Under the pieces are notes generated by a model. It was not told where the DNA came from. It did no database searches and saw only the letters and a program-made list of their open reading frames with translations. Below are positions 15,952-24,536 of a DNA stretch of 64,000 nucleotides, piece after piece. The DNA is from JADJRH01 sp046351455 (lineage in GTDB: Bacteria; Myxococcota_A; Polyangia; Polyangiales; Polyangiaceae), in the NCBI GenBank assembly GCA_046351455.1, contig JAXLYM010000026.1, positions 1 through 64,000 of the forward strand. The letters run 5' to 3'. Made by a program: the position numbers and the translations under genes. The number at the start of each line of letters is the position of its first letter. Within the stretch, counting starts at the first letter, position 1.

Positions 15952-16524
15952 ATGCTGTCCAGGAAGTCGATCCGCGGTGTCGTGTTCGGGGGTCTCGTCG
16001 TCGTCGCGACCGCGGGGGTCGCGGCCGCGCAGTCGGGGGGCGCGGCGCAACCGGACGGGGCCGCATCCGTGGCGCGGCAAGTCTCGCTGACGCCGCAAGA
16101 GCAGGTGAAGGAGGCCGCGGCGATGCTCGCGCGCATGGAGTCGAGCCGCAGCGTGGTGCGCCACGAGCTGGAGACGGCGCGCGCCGAACGCGACGTGGTC
16201 AAGGTCCTCTGCCTGAACGACAAGCTCACGCAGATCGACGTGATCATCCGCAGCGCCAACGAGCGCAGAGCCTCGCTGGAGAGCGCGGCCGCGCGCAGCG
16301 ACGTGGACCTCGCGAACCACTCGTTCACGCTCCTCTCGATCTTCCGTCAGCGCGTGGAGGCGGTCTCGGCCGAGGCGAACGCCTGCATCGGCACGGGCCC
16401 GTACACGATCGACGAATCCTCGGTCCGCGTGACCGACGAGAACGACATGAAAGAGGACCCCTCGGAGTACCCGTCGAGCGACGTGTTCATCGAGGTGCCG
16501 AGCTGCTCCAGCTGCTTCAAGTGA
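15952..16524 (+). CDS. Exported coiled-coil hypothetical protein
   Basis: A 190-residue protein with a clear Sec signal peptide (MLSRKSIRGVVFGGLVVVAT then AGVAAAQS; cleavage after about residue 26). Residues about 45-135 are helical and heptad-like (QEQVKEAAAMLARMESSRSV; RHELETARAERDVVKVLCLN; ANERRASLESAAARSDVDLA), followed by an acidic tail with a CSSC pair at the C-terminus (VPSCSSCFK) and a further Cys near 145, suggesting periplasmic disulfides. Function unknown. It diverges from the kinase operon across a 207-bp gap and is convergent with the DUF4215 gene, with a strong stem-loop between. Exported helical proteins of this kind are frequent in myxobacteria, but I recognise no family. Confidence 0.8.
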   Translation: MLSRKSIRGVVFGGLVVVATAGVAAAQSGGAAQPDGAASVARQVSLTPQEQVKEAAAMLARMESSRSVVRHELETARAERDVVKVLCLNDKLTQIDVIIRSANERRASLESAAARSDVDLANHSFTLLSIFRQRVEAVSAEANACIGTGPYTIDESSVRVTDENDMKEDPSEYPSSDVFIEVPSCSSCFK

Positions 16525-16537
16525 GGGCGGCAGCGCT

Positions 16538-16576
16538 CCCCTCCCTGCGCCTGTGAAACAGGCGCTTTGGGAGGGG
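16538..16576. terminator. Bidirectional stem-loop between convergent genes
   Basis: GCGCCTGT (16547-16554) pairs perfectly with ACAGGCGC (16558-16565) around a GAA loop. The outer arms CCCCTCCC (16538-16545) and GGGAGGGG (16569-16576) also pair perfectly. The combined 16-bp hairpin sits 14 bases after the stop of the plus-strand gene and downstream of the convergent DUF4215 gene. It lacks a long T-run, as is common in GC-rich genomes. Confidence 0.75.
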
Positions 16577-16624
16577 CGCCCGTCGCGGAGCGATGGGCGG
16601 GGGTGGGCATCCTTGAGGGAGTGA

Positions 16625-19600
16625 TCAGGCCGCGTTTCGACGGCTGGTGCGCCTGCGGAGACGCGTCACGGCGAGGCCCGCGAGGACCAGGATCGCCGTG
16701 ATCGGAGAGCGGGAGTCGCTCTGGCCGGGGACCGCGCAGCCGCAGCCGCCGTCCGTGGTGTTCTTGCCGCCGTCCGAGCCGCCGGAGCTCGTGGCGCCGC
16801 CGGAGCTCGTGGTGCCGCCGCTGCCGCCCGTCGTCGTCGTGCCGCCGCTGCCGCCCGTGGTGCCGCCGCCGCCGCCCGCGCCGCCCGTCGCGCTCTCGAT
16901 CACGCAGCTCGAATCGCAGCCGTCGCCGTCGTTCGTGTTGCCGTCGTCGCACTCCTCCGGATCCGTCTTGATGCCGTTGCCGCACGCCGTCGGGGTGCAG
17001 TTCGAATCGCAGCCGTCGCCGTCCACGACGTTGCCGTCGTCGCACGTCTCGTCGGGCGCCTGCACGCCGTTGCCGCACGCGCTCGCCGTGCAGTTCGAAT
17101 CGCAGCCGTCGCCGTCGGTCTTGTTGCCGTCGTCGCAGGCCTCGCCGTCCGTCTTCACGCCGTTGTTGCACGCCGTCGGGGTGCAGTTCGAGTCGCAGCC
17201 GTCGCCGTCCACGACGTTGCCGTCGTCGCACATCTCGTCGGGCGCCTGCACGCCGTTGCCGCACGCGCTCATCGTGCAGTTCGTGTCGCAGCCGTCGCCG
17301 TCGACGAGGTTGCCGTCGTCGCAGGCCTCGCCGTCCGTCTGCACGCCGTTGCCGCACGCCGTCTTCGTGCAGTTGTTGTCGCAGCCGTCGCCGCTCGTGG
17401 CGTTGCCGTCGTCGCAGTCCTCGCCCATCGTCGTGACGCCGTTGCCGCAGCCGGTCATGGTGCAGTTGGCGTCGCAGCCGTCGCCGTCGACGAGGTTGCC
17501 ATCGTCGCAGCCCTCGCCGCCCGCGAGCACGCCGTTGCCGCACGCGCTCGGCGTGCAGTTGCCCATCACGCCGTCGTCGCAGCCGTCGCCGAGCATGCCG
17601 TTGCCGTCGTCGCACATCTCGCCGAGCGTCACGATCCCGTTGCCGCACGCGGTGATCGTGCAGTTGGTGTCGCAGCCGTCGCCGTCGGTCTTGTTGCCGT
17701 CGTCGCAGACCTCGCCCGCCGTCACGATGTTGTTGCCGCACGCGGTGACCGTGCAGTTGGAGTCGCAGCCGTCACCGTCGGTGAGGTTGCCGTCGTCGCA
17801 GACCTCGCCCATCGTCACGACGTTGTTGCCGCACGCGGTGGCCGTGCAGTTGGAGTCGCAGCCGTCGCCGTCGGTGAGGTTGCCGTCGTCGCACGCCTCG
17901 CCCATCGTCTTGACGCCGTTGCCGCACGCCGTCGCCGTGCAGTTCGAGTCGCAGCCGTCGCCGTCGGTGAGGTTGCCGTCGTCGCACGCCTCGCCCATCG
18001 TCTTGACGCCGTTGCCGCACGCCGTCGCCGTGCAGTTCGAGTCGCAGCCGTCACCGTCGGTGAGGTTGCCGTCGTCGCACGCCTCGTTCGGCGCCTTCAC
18101 GCCGTTGCCGCAGGCGCTCGCGGTGCAGTTGGTGTCGCAGCCGTCGCCGTTCACCTGGTTGCCGTCGTCGCAGATCTCGCTGCCTTCCTTGACGCCGTTG
18201 CCGCACACCTGCGCGTTGCAGCCGGTCAAGGAGACGTCGTCGATCGCGAGGCCGCCGAGGTTGATGGAGGTGTCGCTGTCCACGTGGAAGAGCAGCTCCA
18301 CCTGCTTGCCGGCGTAGGCGCTGACGTCCGCGTAGAACGTGGCCCAACCGGCGCTCTCCTGGAGCGTGGCCGCGCCGATCGTCGTGGTCATCGTGCCGTC
18401 TTGCCACTCCCAGAGGCGCTTCGGGTTGGCGCCGCCCACCTCGTGGATCTCGACGTACGCGTGGTCGAACGAGGCGTTCTCGATCTGGTACTTCATCGCC
18501 CAGCGGAGCTGCAGCGGCGCCGCCTTCGGCGTGAGGTTGATCGGCGGCGACACGAGGTTGTTGATCGAGCTCGTGCTGTACGTGCCGGTGAGGTTGGTCT
18601 TCCAGCACGAGGTGCCGCTGTTGCACGTGGTGAACGGGGCCGCGGAGGGCGTGCCGCGCGCCCAGGTGTCCGCGGTGCCGCTGTGCGTGAAGCCCGCGTC
18701 GCCCGCCTCGAAGTCGGTGGTGAAGGCCGTCACGGAGGCGGCGCCGCCCGCGCACTGCACGGCCGGGATCGGCGCGTCGCAGATCGTGAGGCCCCAGCCG
18801 GTGAGGTTGCCGCCGTTCGCGTTGTTGGTGTCGTCGGTGAGCGAGAGCGTCCACTGGCCGCCCGCGTTCTCGCCATCGAACCAGCTCAAGCGGTAGTCGA
18901 GCTCGGGCTCCAGCATCTCGCCGTTCGAGATCAAGAAGCCCGTGGTCGACGAGATCGGGCGCGCCGCCTCGTCGTCCAGGATCGTGTCGATGGTCGTGAA
19001 CGGCGCGCCGCCGACGTCGGTGAAGAGGCCGATCGTGTTGCCCGCGGGCGCGGTGAGCTGCGCGTCCACGTCGGCCGGCGCCGCGTGGTTGAACTGCATC
19101 GTGACGTTGACGTCGCCGATGCGCGCCGAGCCGGGCACGGTGATCGTCGACGTGACGGCGCCGCCGGCCGCGGGGATCACCTTCGGCACGTCGCTGCTGG
19201 TGAACGTGGTGCAGCTCACGCTCGGCGCCGCGGGGTGCACGGACACGCTGAGGTGGTAGTCGCCCACCGCCGTGCCCGAGACGCCGATGCCGTACGTGCC
19301 GGCCGCGATCACGGTCGAGAAGAGCGCCTCCGCGTCGGGCCCGGTGGTGCCGCCGTCGTTCGCCTGGATGGCGGAGCCCAAGAACGGCCCGAACGAGAGG
19401 GCGCCCGCCGTGTCGGTCCCGTCGCGCGTCGGATCCAGGTCGAGCGTCGCGTACACCGTGTCGCCCGCGTTGAGCTGGATCGTGAAGACGTCGATGTCGG
19501 TGGCGGCGGAGAGCGTGCCGCTGACCCAGCCGCCCGCGGGGAGCGCCTGCGGCGTCATGTCGTTCGGCTCCGTCTCGGGGACGGGCGCGCCGGTCTGGAG

Positions 19601-20110
19601 CTTGAAGTGCAGATCGTACGGGCGCGTCTGGCTCGTGCCGAAGTTGCGGGCCTTCAGGTAGTACGTGCCCGCCGCGGCGAGCTGCGTCCCCGCGATGGCC
19701 GGGGCCAGCGACGAGAGCACGCCGTTCGAGTCGTCCGTCTCGAGCACGGTGGTGCCGTCGGTGCCGATGATGTCGAGATCCGCGTCGGTGGAGCCGGCGG
19801 CGAACCCGCTCATGATGGCCGCGTAGACACGGCTGTTCGCGGGCGCCTGGAACGCGAACAGATCCACGTCGCTGTTCGGGTTCACGTTGCCGCGCACGAC
19901 GACGTCGGTGCCGATCGGGTTCGCCTGGAGCGACACGCCGTTCGGCTCGGTCTCGGGGAGCAGCGGCTGCCCGAGCGCGGAGGCGGCCTCGCCCACGTGC
20001 TCGTCGCCGGCCGCGCGATCGCTCTCCGAATCCGGCGGGGAGCAAGCCGCGAGTGAGCAGCCCGCCGCGGTGAGCGCAATCAAAGAGAAGACTCGTCTCA
20101 GGTTCCTCAT
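16625..20110 (-). CDS. Surface protein with PPC-like, P-domain-like and 14 DUF4215 repeats, MYXO-CTERM tail
   Basis: An 1161-residue exported protein. Start ATG at 20110 with AGGAGAAC upstream. The signal segment MRNLRRVFSLIALTAAGC ends near a lipobox-like LAAC. Two bacterial pre-peptidase-like domains follow (about 45-150 and 155-290; ETEPNGVSLQANPIG, ETEPNDMTPQALPAG). Then a proprotein-convertase P-domain-like region (about 300-435; VPGSARIGDVNVTMQFNHAA) and a MAM-like beta domain (about 445-625; GLAIDDVSLTGC). Residues about 632-1070 are 14 tandem Cys-rich DUF4215 units of 31 residues (CGNGVKTMGEACDDGNLTDG pattern). After a Gly/Thr/Ser linker comes GGCGCAV, a hydrophobic segment and RLRRRTSRR, a MYXO-CTERM sorting signal. 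Probably a cell-surface adhesin or binding protein. No peptidase domain is present despite the protease-associated modules. Confidence 0.9.
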   Translation of the reverse strand: MRNLRRVFSLIALTAAGCSLAACSPPDSESDRAAGDEHVGEAASALGQPLLPETEPNGVSLQANPIGTDVVVRGNVNPNSDVDLFAFQAPANSRVYAAIMSGFAAGSTDADLDIIGTDGTTVLETDDSNGVLSSLAPAIAGTQLAAAGTYYLKARNFGTSQTRPYDLHFKLQTGAPVPETEPNDMTPQALPAGGWVSGTLSAATDIDVFTIQLNAGDTVYATLDLDPTRDGTDTAGALSFGPFLGSAIQANDGGTTGPDAEALFSTVIAAGTYGIGVSGTAVGDYHLSVSVHPAAPSVSCTTFTSSDVPKVIPAAGGAVTSTITVPGSARIGDVNVTMQFNHAAPADVDAQLTAPAGNTIGLFTDVGGAPFTTIDTILDDEAARPISSTTGFLISNGEMLEPELDYRLSWFDGENAGGQWTLSLTDDTNNANGGNLTGWGLTICDAPIPAVQCAGGAASVTAFTTDFEAGDAGFTHSGTADTWARGTPSAAPFTTCNSGTSCWKTNLTGTYSTSSINNLVSPPINLTPKAAPLQLRWAMKYQIENASFDHAYVEIHEVGGANPKRLWEWQDGTMTTTIGAATLQESAGWATFYADVSAYAGKQVELLFHVDSDTSINLGGLAIDDVSLTGCNAQVCGNGVKEGSEICDDGNQVNGDGCDTNCTASACGNGVKAPNEACDDGNLTDGDGCDSNCTATACGNGVKTMGEACDDGNLTDGDGCDSNCTATACGNGVKTMGEACDDGNLTDGDGCDSNCTATACGNNVVTMGEVCDDGNLTDGDGCDSNCTVTACGNNIVTAGEVCDDGNKTDGDGCDTNCTITACGNGIVTLGEMCDDGNGMLGDGCDDGVMGNCTPSACGNGVLAGGEGCDDGNLVDGDGCDANCTMTGCGNGVTTMGEDCDDGNATSGDGCDNNCTKTACGNGVQTDGEACDDGNLVDGDGCDTNCTMSACGNGVQAPDEMCDDGNVVDGDGCDSNCTPTACNNGVKTDGEACDDGNKTDGDGCDSNCTASACGNGVQAPDETCDDGNVVDGDGCDSNCTPTACGNGIKTDPEECDDGNTNDGDGCDSSCVIESATGGAGGGGGTTGGSGGTTTTGGSGGTTSSGGATSSGGSDGGKNTTDGGCGCAVPGQSDSRSPITAILVLAGLAVTRLRRRTSRRNAA
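16895..18208 (-). repeat. 93-bp tandem repeats encoding DUF4215 units
   Basis: Fourteen consecutive units, mostly 93 bp (31 codons), each with six Cys codons. Units beginning near 18064, 17971 and 17878 are almost identical at DNA level, with single-base differences visible, while others differ more. One unit near 17560-17640 is longer by four codons. The pattern implies recent expansion or gene conversion and a locus prone to copy-number change. Confidence 0.85.
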
Positions 20111-20340
20111 TGTTCTCCTGTCTTCAGCTTCCGGGCGCGCACGTGGGTGTCGACACCGATGGTGGTGAGCGGTGTCTTTGCGTCGCGCGCAGGCCGGAAA
20201 ACTGCCCAGAATAGAGAGTAAGCGGAAAGTCACCCGGTCCTTCAAGAAAGAAAACACGGCGCGACTCGGCCCCTCCGAATGACCTCTTTGGACTGACGTG
20301 CTCCGCCGCGACTGACCACATGATCTCGCGGTGATGCGGA

Positions 20341-20366
20341 GAGGTGAGGTGCGGAGTCCTCACCTC
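20341..20366. promoter_or_regulatory. Perfect 9-bp inverted repeat before the GNAT gene
   Basis: GAGGTGAGG (20341-20349) and CCTCACCTC (20358-20366) with an 8-nt spacer. It lies in the 262-bp region between the divergent DUF4215 and acetyltransferase genes, six bases before the ATG I prefer for the latter. It could be an operator or an mRNA hairpin near the start codon. Confidence 0.45.
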
Positions 20367-20372
20367 GATCCG

Positions 20373-21380
20373 ATGCGCCGCCGGGCATGGGCTACGCTGC
20401 GCCGCGTGCTCGATGCGGCGCACCTGGAGCTGCTCCTCGATGGTCACGTCGAAGAGGTCGTCCCCGGCGGGGCCGACGAGCGGACGTGGCTCGACTGCGA
20501 TCTGGCGTCGCTCGCGGAGAACCGCATCGGCGACATGCGCAGCCCCATCGGCCTCTCGGACGAGGCGCGCGCCGCGTGGGAGTCGCGCGTCACGTTGGAG
20601 ACGACGGAGTCGATCACGGTGCGCGCGCAGTGGGAGCGCTGCTACTGGCTGAAGGAGCGCGGCGAACGGACGGGCACGGTGGCGCTCGCGAGCGAGGTGC
20701 TCGGCGACAATCAGGTGCGGCTCACGAGCCTGTACGTGCTGCCCTCGCACCGAGGTCGCGGCGTGGGCGAGCGCGCGATGCGGCGGATCCGCGCGGCGTT
20801 CGCGCGGCAGGGGCTCGGCCTTCGGCTGGACACGCACTGGGCGTGGAGCCGCGCGGTGCGGTTCTATCTGCGGCTCGGCATGTGGCTCTCCGACTGGCGC
20901 CGCGAGCTCACGTTCTTCTGGGATCCGAGCACGCCGGATCCGCAGGTCGAGATCGGCCCCGCGCATGCTTCGTTGTCGGTGCGCGCGGGCGGCGAAGATC
21001 GGGTGCTGGCGCGCGCGTCACGCAGGTCGGACGTCCTCGTGATGGACGACCGCGGGGAGCGCTTCGCGGAGGCCGCGCGCGACGAGCGCTTCGGCAAGGC
21101 CCCGTGGAGCGCGTGCTCGACGTTGTGCCTCGCGATCGCCGCCGCGGGCTGGCCGCTCGTGCGATCTCCGCAGGACTGGGACCGCGCGTACCACGTCGCG
21201 AACGCCTCTCCGGAGGGGCTCGCGCACCAGATCCAGATCTGGGAGGCGTGGGACCTTCGAGCCGGCTTCGACGTGAGCGCGCCGCGGATCGCCGGCCTCT
21301 CGTACCCGACGTGGGAGGAGCTGTCCGCGCGCTGGGCCGCGGAGAAGCGCGAATTCGATCCGAACGAGCCGAGCGCGTAG
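20373..21380 (+). CDS. GNAT-family N-acetyltransferase
   Basis: About 335 residues from the ATG at 20373; a GTG at 20331 and a GTG at 20409 are alternatives, and none has a clear ribosome binding site. The GNAT core covers about residues 75-180 of this version: beta strands and the acetyl-CoA motif A (VRLTSLYVLPSHRGRGVGER, with R-G-R-G-V-G). An Asp/Trp-rich strand follows (DTHWAWSRAVRFYLRLGMWL). The C-terminal half (about 190-335) is additional and unrecognised, with Trp-rich segments (QIWEAWDLRAGFDVS). It transfers an acetyl group from acetyl-CoA to an unknown amine. Cytoplasmic, with no signal peptide. It is followed after 72 bases by a helical unknown on the same strand. Confidence 0.8.
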   Translation: MRRRAWATLRRVLDAAHLELLLDGHVEEVVPGGADERTWLDCDLASLAENRIGDMRSPIGLSDEARAAWESRVTLETTESITVRAQWERCYWLKERGERTGTVALASEVLGDNQVRLTSLYVLPSHRGRGVGERAMRRIRAAFARQGLGLRLDTHWAWSRAVRFYLRLGMWLSDWRRELTFFWDPSTPDPQVEIGPAHASLSVRAGGEDRVLARASRRSDVLVMDDRGERFAEAARDERFGKAPWSACSTLCLAIAAAGWPLVRSPQDWDRAYHVANASPEGLAHQIQIWEAWDLRAGFDVSAPRIAGLSYPTWEELSARWAAEKREFDPNEPSA

Positions 21381-21452
21381 CGGGGCGGTGATTTCTTCGC
21401 GCGGGTACGGGCTTGCGACGACGCGGGGCCGCGGGCAACCTCGGGGACGCCC

Positions 21453-22586
21453 ATGATCGCTTCCATCGACCTCACCACGCTCTCGGCGCCCGCGCAGAAG
21501 ATCCTCGGCGCCGGGACGCCGCCGAAGCTCAAGGAGATGGCCGCACGCGGGATCGCGCCGGGCGTGAAGCCGGCCGAGCTGCTGACCATCATCGTCGCGC
21601 TCTCGGAGAGCGAAGAGGCGACGGTCTCGGGCGCCGCGAAGAAGACGCTCGACGCGCTGCCGGAGCCGCTCGTGCGCGCGGCCCTCGACGCGGAGCTGCC
21701 CGCGCGCACCATCGACGCGCTCGCTCGGCGTTCGCTCGACAAGCCGGAGACGATCGCGAGGCTCATGCGGATGAGCGCCGCCGCGCACGAGACGGTGGAG
21801 GAGATCGCGCGCGTCGGCAGCGAGCCGGTCACCGAGATCGTCGCGACCAACGAGGAGCGCCTGCTGTCGCACCCGCGCATCGTGGAGCTGCTCTACTTCA
21901 ACAAGCACACGCGCGCCTCGACGGTGGACCGCCTCATCGAGCTGATGACGCGCCACGGGATCGAGCTGCACGGCATCCCGGCCTGGAAAGAGGCCGCCGC
22001 CGCGATCCAGGGCGAGCTCATCGCGGAGGCGTCCGACGAGCCGCTGCCCGACGACGTCGCCTTCCGGGAGGCCGCGGAGCTCGCGGAGCTGCTCGCGGCC
22101 GAAGCGGCCCACGCCGCGGAAGGCGAGGACACGCACGTCGAGGACGAAGAGGGTCAGGAGCACCTCAAAGACAAGTTCCTGCCGCTCTATCAACGGCTCG
22201 CGAACATGACGATGGGGCAGAAGATCCGGCGCGCGCAGATGGGGACGCGCGAGGAGCGGATGCTGCTCGTGCGCGACACGAACCGGATGGTCGCGTCCGC
22301 CGCCGTCCGCAGCCCCGCGATGCAGGAGAGCGAGGTGATGCTCATCACGCGCAACCGCAACATGTCCGACGACGTGCTGCGCATCATCGCGTCCACGCCC
22401 GAGTGGCTGAAGAGCTACTCGGTGAAGCGCAACCTCGTCGAGAACCCGCGCACGCCGGTGATGGTGGCGACGCGCCTCGTCGAGCAGCTCCGGGAGGCCG
22501 ATCTGCGCAAGGTCTCCAAGTCGAAGAACGTGACCGGCCCCGTGCAGGAAGCGGCGCGGCGCCACCTGGATCGCCGCAAGAATTAG
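21453..22586 (+). CDS. Conserved-looking helical hypothetical protein
   Basis: A 377-residue soluble protein starting at the ATG at 21453 (MIASIDLTTLSAPAQKILGA), GGGGAC upstream. It is almost wholly alpha-helical, with short repeats resembling HEAT or ARM units (LDALPEPLVRAALDAELPAR; SHPRIVELLYFNKHTRASTV; TRHGIELHGIPAWKEAAAAI). A charged low-complexity insert lies at about 195-250 (AELAELLAAEAAHAAEGEDT). The C-terminal part continues the same pattern (TPEWLKSYSVKRNLVENPRT) and ends basic. No catalytic motif, TM segment or signal peptide. The repeat organisation suggests a scaffold or protein-binding role. It sits between the acetyltransferase and NikR-like genes; gaps of 72 and 91 bases leave operon membership uncertain. 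Confidence 0.75.
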   Translation: MIASIDLTTLSAPAQKILGAGTPPKLKEMAARGIAPGVKPAELLTIIVALSESEEATVSGAAKKTLDALPEPLVRAALDAELPARTIDALARRSLDKPETIARLMRMSAAAHETVEEIARVGSEPVTEIVATNEERLLSHPRIVELLYFNKHTRASTVDRLIELMTRHGIELHGIPAWKEAAAAIQGELIAEASDEPLPDDVAFREAAELAELLAAEAAHAAEGEDTHVEDEEGQEHLKDKFLPLYQRLANMTMGQKIRRAQMGTREERMLLVRDTNRMVASAAVRSPAMQESEVMLITRNRNMSDDVLRIIASTPEWLKSYSVKRNLVENPRTPVMVATRLVEQLREADLRKVSKSKNVTGPVQEAARRHLDRRKN

Positions 22587-22677
22587 GAGCGCAGCCTCCG
22601 GAACGCTCGCGCAGCGGTGGAGGCGCGGAGACATTTCCTTGCGTGGCCGTCGACAGTGTCGGCTACCTTCGGGCTGC

Positions 22678-23118
22678 ATGAGCGATCTCGTCCGCTTCGG
22701 CGTGGCCATGGAGAGAGAGCTGCTCCAAGAGTTCGATCGTCGGATCGCGGCGAAGGGCTACGAGAACCGCTCCGAGGCGCTGCGCGATCTGGTGCGCGCC
22801 GATCTGGTGCGCGCGGCGTGGGACGGCGGCGCGCAGGTGACGGCGACGCTGACCGTGGTGCTCTCGCGGGACGCGCGCGACGCGACGCTGCGGCTCGCGG
22901 AGATCGAGGCGGACCCGGCGCGCGGCGTGCTGTCGTCGATGCGCGTGCCGCTCGACGGAGGGCGCGCGCTGGCGGTGCTGGCGCTGCGGGGGCGCGCGGG
23001 CGATCTGACAGCGCTGGCCGGGCAGCTCGCGGGATCGAAGGGCGTGCAGGTGTGCGAGCTGTCGCCGGCGACCGTCGCCGGAGAGGACCGCGCGAGGACC
23101 GCCGGAGGGACGCCGTGA
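22678..23118 (+). CDS. NikR-like ribbon-helix-helix/ACT regulator lacking the nickel ligands
   Basis: A 146-residue protein starting at the ATG at 22678. Residues 4-48 are a ribbon-helix-helix DNA-binding domain (VRFGVAMERELLQEFDRRIA; GYENRSEALRDLVRADLV), the GYxNRSEAxRD signature being typical of NikR. Residues 52-130 align with the NikR ACT domain (ATLTVVLSRDARDATLRLAE; ALRGRAGDLTALAGQLAG). The four nickel ligands of Escherichia coli NikR (His76, His87, His89, Cys95) fall on Asp/Pro79-80, Arg89, Pro91 and Ala97 here, so square-planar nickel binding is not possible. It is therefore probably a repressor with another signal, or constitutive. The SDR gene starts 22 bases downstream and is presumably co-transcribed. 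Confidence 0.85.
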   Translation: MSDLVRFGVAMERELLQEFDRRIAAKGYENRSEALRDLVRADLVRAAWDGGAQVTATLTVVLSRDARDATLRLAEIEADPARGVLSSMRVPLDGGRALAVLALRGRAGDLTALAGQLAGSKGVQVCELSPATVAGEDRARTAGGTP

Positions 23119-23140
23119 ACGCTGCGATGCGAGGGAGACG

Positions 23141-23875
23141 ATGAGCCCGTCGACCAGGCCGCCGGTGCGCGAGAAGGGGCGCCGCGTGCTCGTCGTCGGC
23201 GCGACGGGGAGGCTCGGGGCCGCCATCGCGCGGGCGCTCGTGGAGCGCGGCGACGAGGTGGCGATCACCGCGCGGAACGAGGAGAGGCTGCGCGCGCTGG
23301 CCGACGAGCTGCGGGCGCTCGGGGGCGAGCCGCGGGTCGTGACGGCGGATCTGCGCGATCGCGACGCGCCGGAGAGGATCGCGAAGGCGCTTCATTTGTC
23401 GGGCGGCATCGACGACGTGGTGCTCGCGTGCGGGCCGTTCCCGCGGACGCCGCTCGACGATCTGCGGCGAGAGGATCTGGAGGAGACGCTGAGCGTGCAC
23501 GCGATCGCGCCGCTGCTCCTCGTGAACGCGCTGGCCGACGATCTCGCGCGAAAGAGCGGCGCGGTGGTGGCGCTCGCGGACTCGGGCGTGTCGCGCCCGT
23601 ACACGAACCACGTCGCGTACCTCACGTCGAAGGGCGCGCTGCAGACGGGCCTGCGGGCGCTCTCGGTGGAGCTCGCGCCGTTCGTGCGCGTGAACATCGT
23701 GTCGCTCGGCATCGTCGCGGATCCGGAGGCGGACGCGGATCCGCTGCGCACGCACCGGCTCGCCGCGCGCTCGCCGCTCGGTCGATTCGGCACCGCGGGC
23801 GAGGTGGTGCACGCGGTGCTCTCGCTGCTCGACGCGACGTGGGCGACCGGCGAAATCTGGGGGATCGGCCGCTAG
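23141..23875 (+). CDS. Short-chain dehydrogenase/reductase, pteridine-reductase-like
   Basis: A 244-residue SDR. The NAD(P)-binding loop is VLVVGATGRLGAAIARAL (16-33), with a following basic Arg45 favouring NADPH (ITARNEERL). The active site includes Asp147/Ser148 (VVALADSGVSRPYTNH), Tyr160 and Lys164 (AYLTSKGAL). The pattern of Asp, Tyr and Lys and the stretch ALRALSVELAPFVRVNIVSL recall FolM/PTR1 pteridine reductases more than FabG, but substrate cannot be fixed from sequence. The C-terminus has the family motif SPLGRFGTAGEVVHAVLSLL. It follows the NikR-like regulator by 22 bases, so it may be its target. It is convergent with the Cys-rich protein gene, the two stops being one base apart. 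Confidence 0.85.
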   Translation: MSPSTRPPVREKGRRVLVVGATGRLGAAIARALVERGDEVAITARNEERLRALADELRALGGEPRVVTADLRDRDAPERIAKALHLSGGIDDVVLACGPFPRTPLDDLRREDLEETLSVHAIAPLLLVNALADDLARKSGAVVALADSGVSRPYTNHVAYLTSKGALQTGLRALSVELAPFVRVNIVSLGIVADPEADADPLRTHRLAARSPLGRFGTAGEVVHAVLSLLDATWATGEIWGIGR

Positions 23876-23876
23876 A

Positions 23877-24536
23877 TCAGCCGCGGCGGCGACGGCGCAT
23901 CGCGAGGGCCGCGCCGAGGGCCGCGATCGCGAGGGCCGCGGGCGTCTCCGTCTCCGTCTCGGCGACGCGGCAACCGCAGCCGCCGCCGTCCTTGGTGCCG
24001 CCCGTCGAGCTGCCGCCGGACGTCGTGGTGCCGCCGCTAGCGGTGGTGCCGCCGGTGTCGCTGGACGTGGTGGTGCCGCCGCTCGACGTGGTGCCGCCCG
24101 TGCCTCCGCCGACGCCGGCCCCCGCGGAGCCGCCGGTGGTGCCGCCCGTGCCGCCGCCGCCGGTGGTGCCGCCCGTGCCTCCGCCGCCCGCGCCGCCGCC
24201 GCCGGTGCCCGCGCAGTTCGGGACGGAGGCGCAGTCCGCGCAGTCGCAGCTCTCCGAGTTCTGCTCGCACGTGCCGCTGTTGTCGCAGTTGCCCGTGCAG
24301 AAGGCGTCCATCGCGCAGTCGGGGCAGGTGCACGCGTCCTTCACGGTGCACACGCCGTCGGTCATGCAGGCGCCGCAGAACGGGAGCACGGAGCAGTCCG
24401 CGCAGTCGCATGGCTCCCCCGCCTCGCACGTGCCGTTGGCGACGCCGCCCGAGCACGTGTCGGCGCGCGCGGACGACGCGGCGCAGACGAGAGAGGCGAT
24501 GAGACCGAAGCGCGCGAGCCAGGTAGAGAGCGACAT
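23877..24536 (-). CDS. Exported Cys-rich protein with MYXO-CTERM tail
   Basis: A 219-residue surface protein starting at the ATG at 24536 with GGAGG upstream. Signal peptide about 1-26 (MSLSTWLARFGLIASLVCAA then SSARA). Residues 27-100 hold four Cys-rich units of the CxCxxC type (CEAGEPCDCADCSVLPFCGA; CTVKDACTCPDCAMDAFCTG). Then comes a long Gly/Thr/Ser linker (about 108-185) likely to cross the envelope. The tail GGGCGCRVAE, a hydrophobic stretch (AALAIAALGAALAM) and RRRRRG form a MYXO-CTERM signal. It could bind metal or be disulfide-linked. The YkgJ-type gene lies upstream on the same strand after 83 bases. Confidence 0.85.
   Translation of the reverse strand: MSLSTWLARFGLIASLVCAASSARADTCSGGVANGTCEAGEPCDCADCSVLPFCGACMTDGVCTVKDACTCPDCAMDAFCTGNCDNSGTCEQNSESCDCADCASVPNCAGTGGGGAGGGGTGGTTGGGGTGGTTGGSAGAGVGGGTGGTTSSGGTTTSSDTGGTTASGGTTTSGGSSTGGTKDGGGCGCRVAETETETPAALAIAALGAALAMRRRRRG

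Noticed and set aside
16905..18208. Regular 93-bp repeats as a CRISPR array
   Set aside because: Units are contiguous, coding and Cys-rich with no unique spacers.
22678..23118. Calling this a nickel-responsive NikR
   Set aside because: All four nickel ligands are absent in the alignment I can make by eye, so only the fold is supported.
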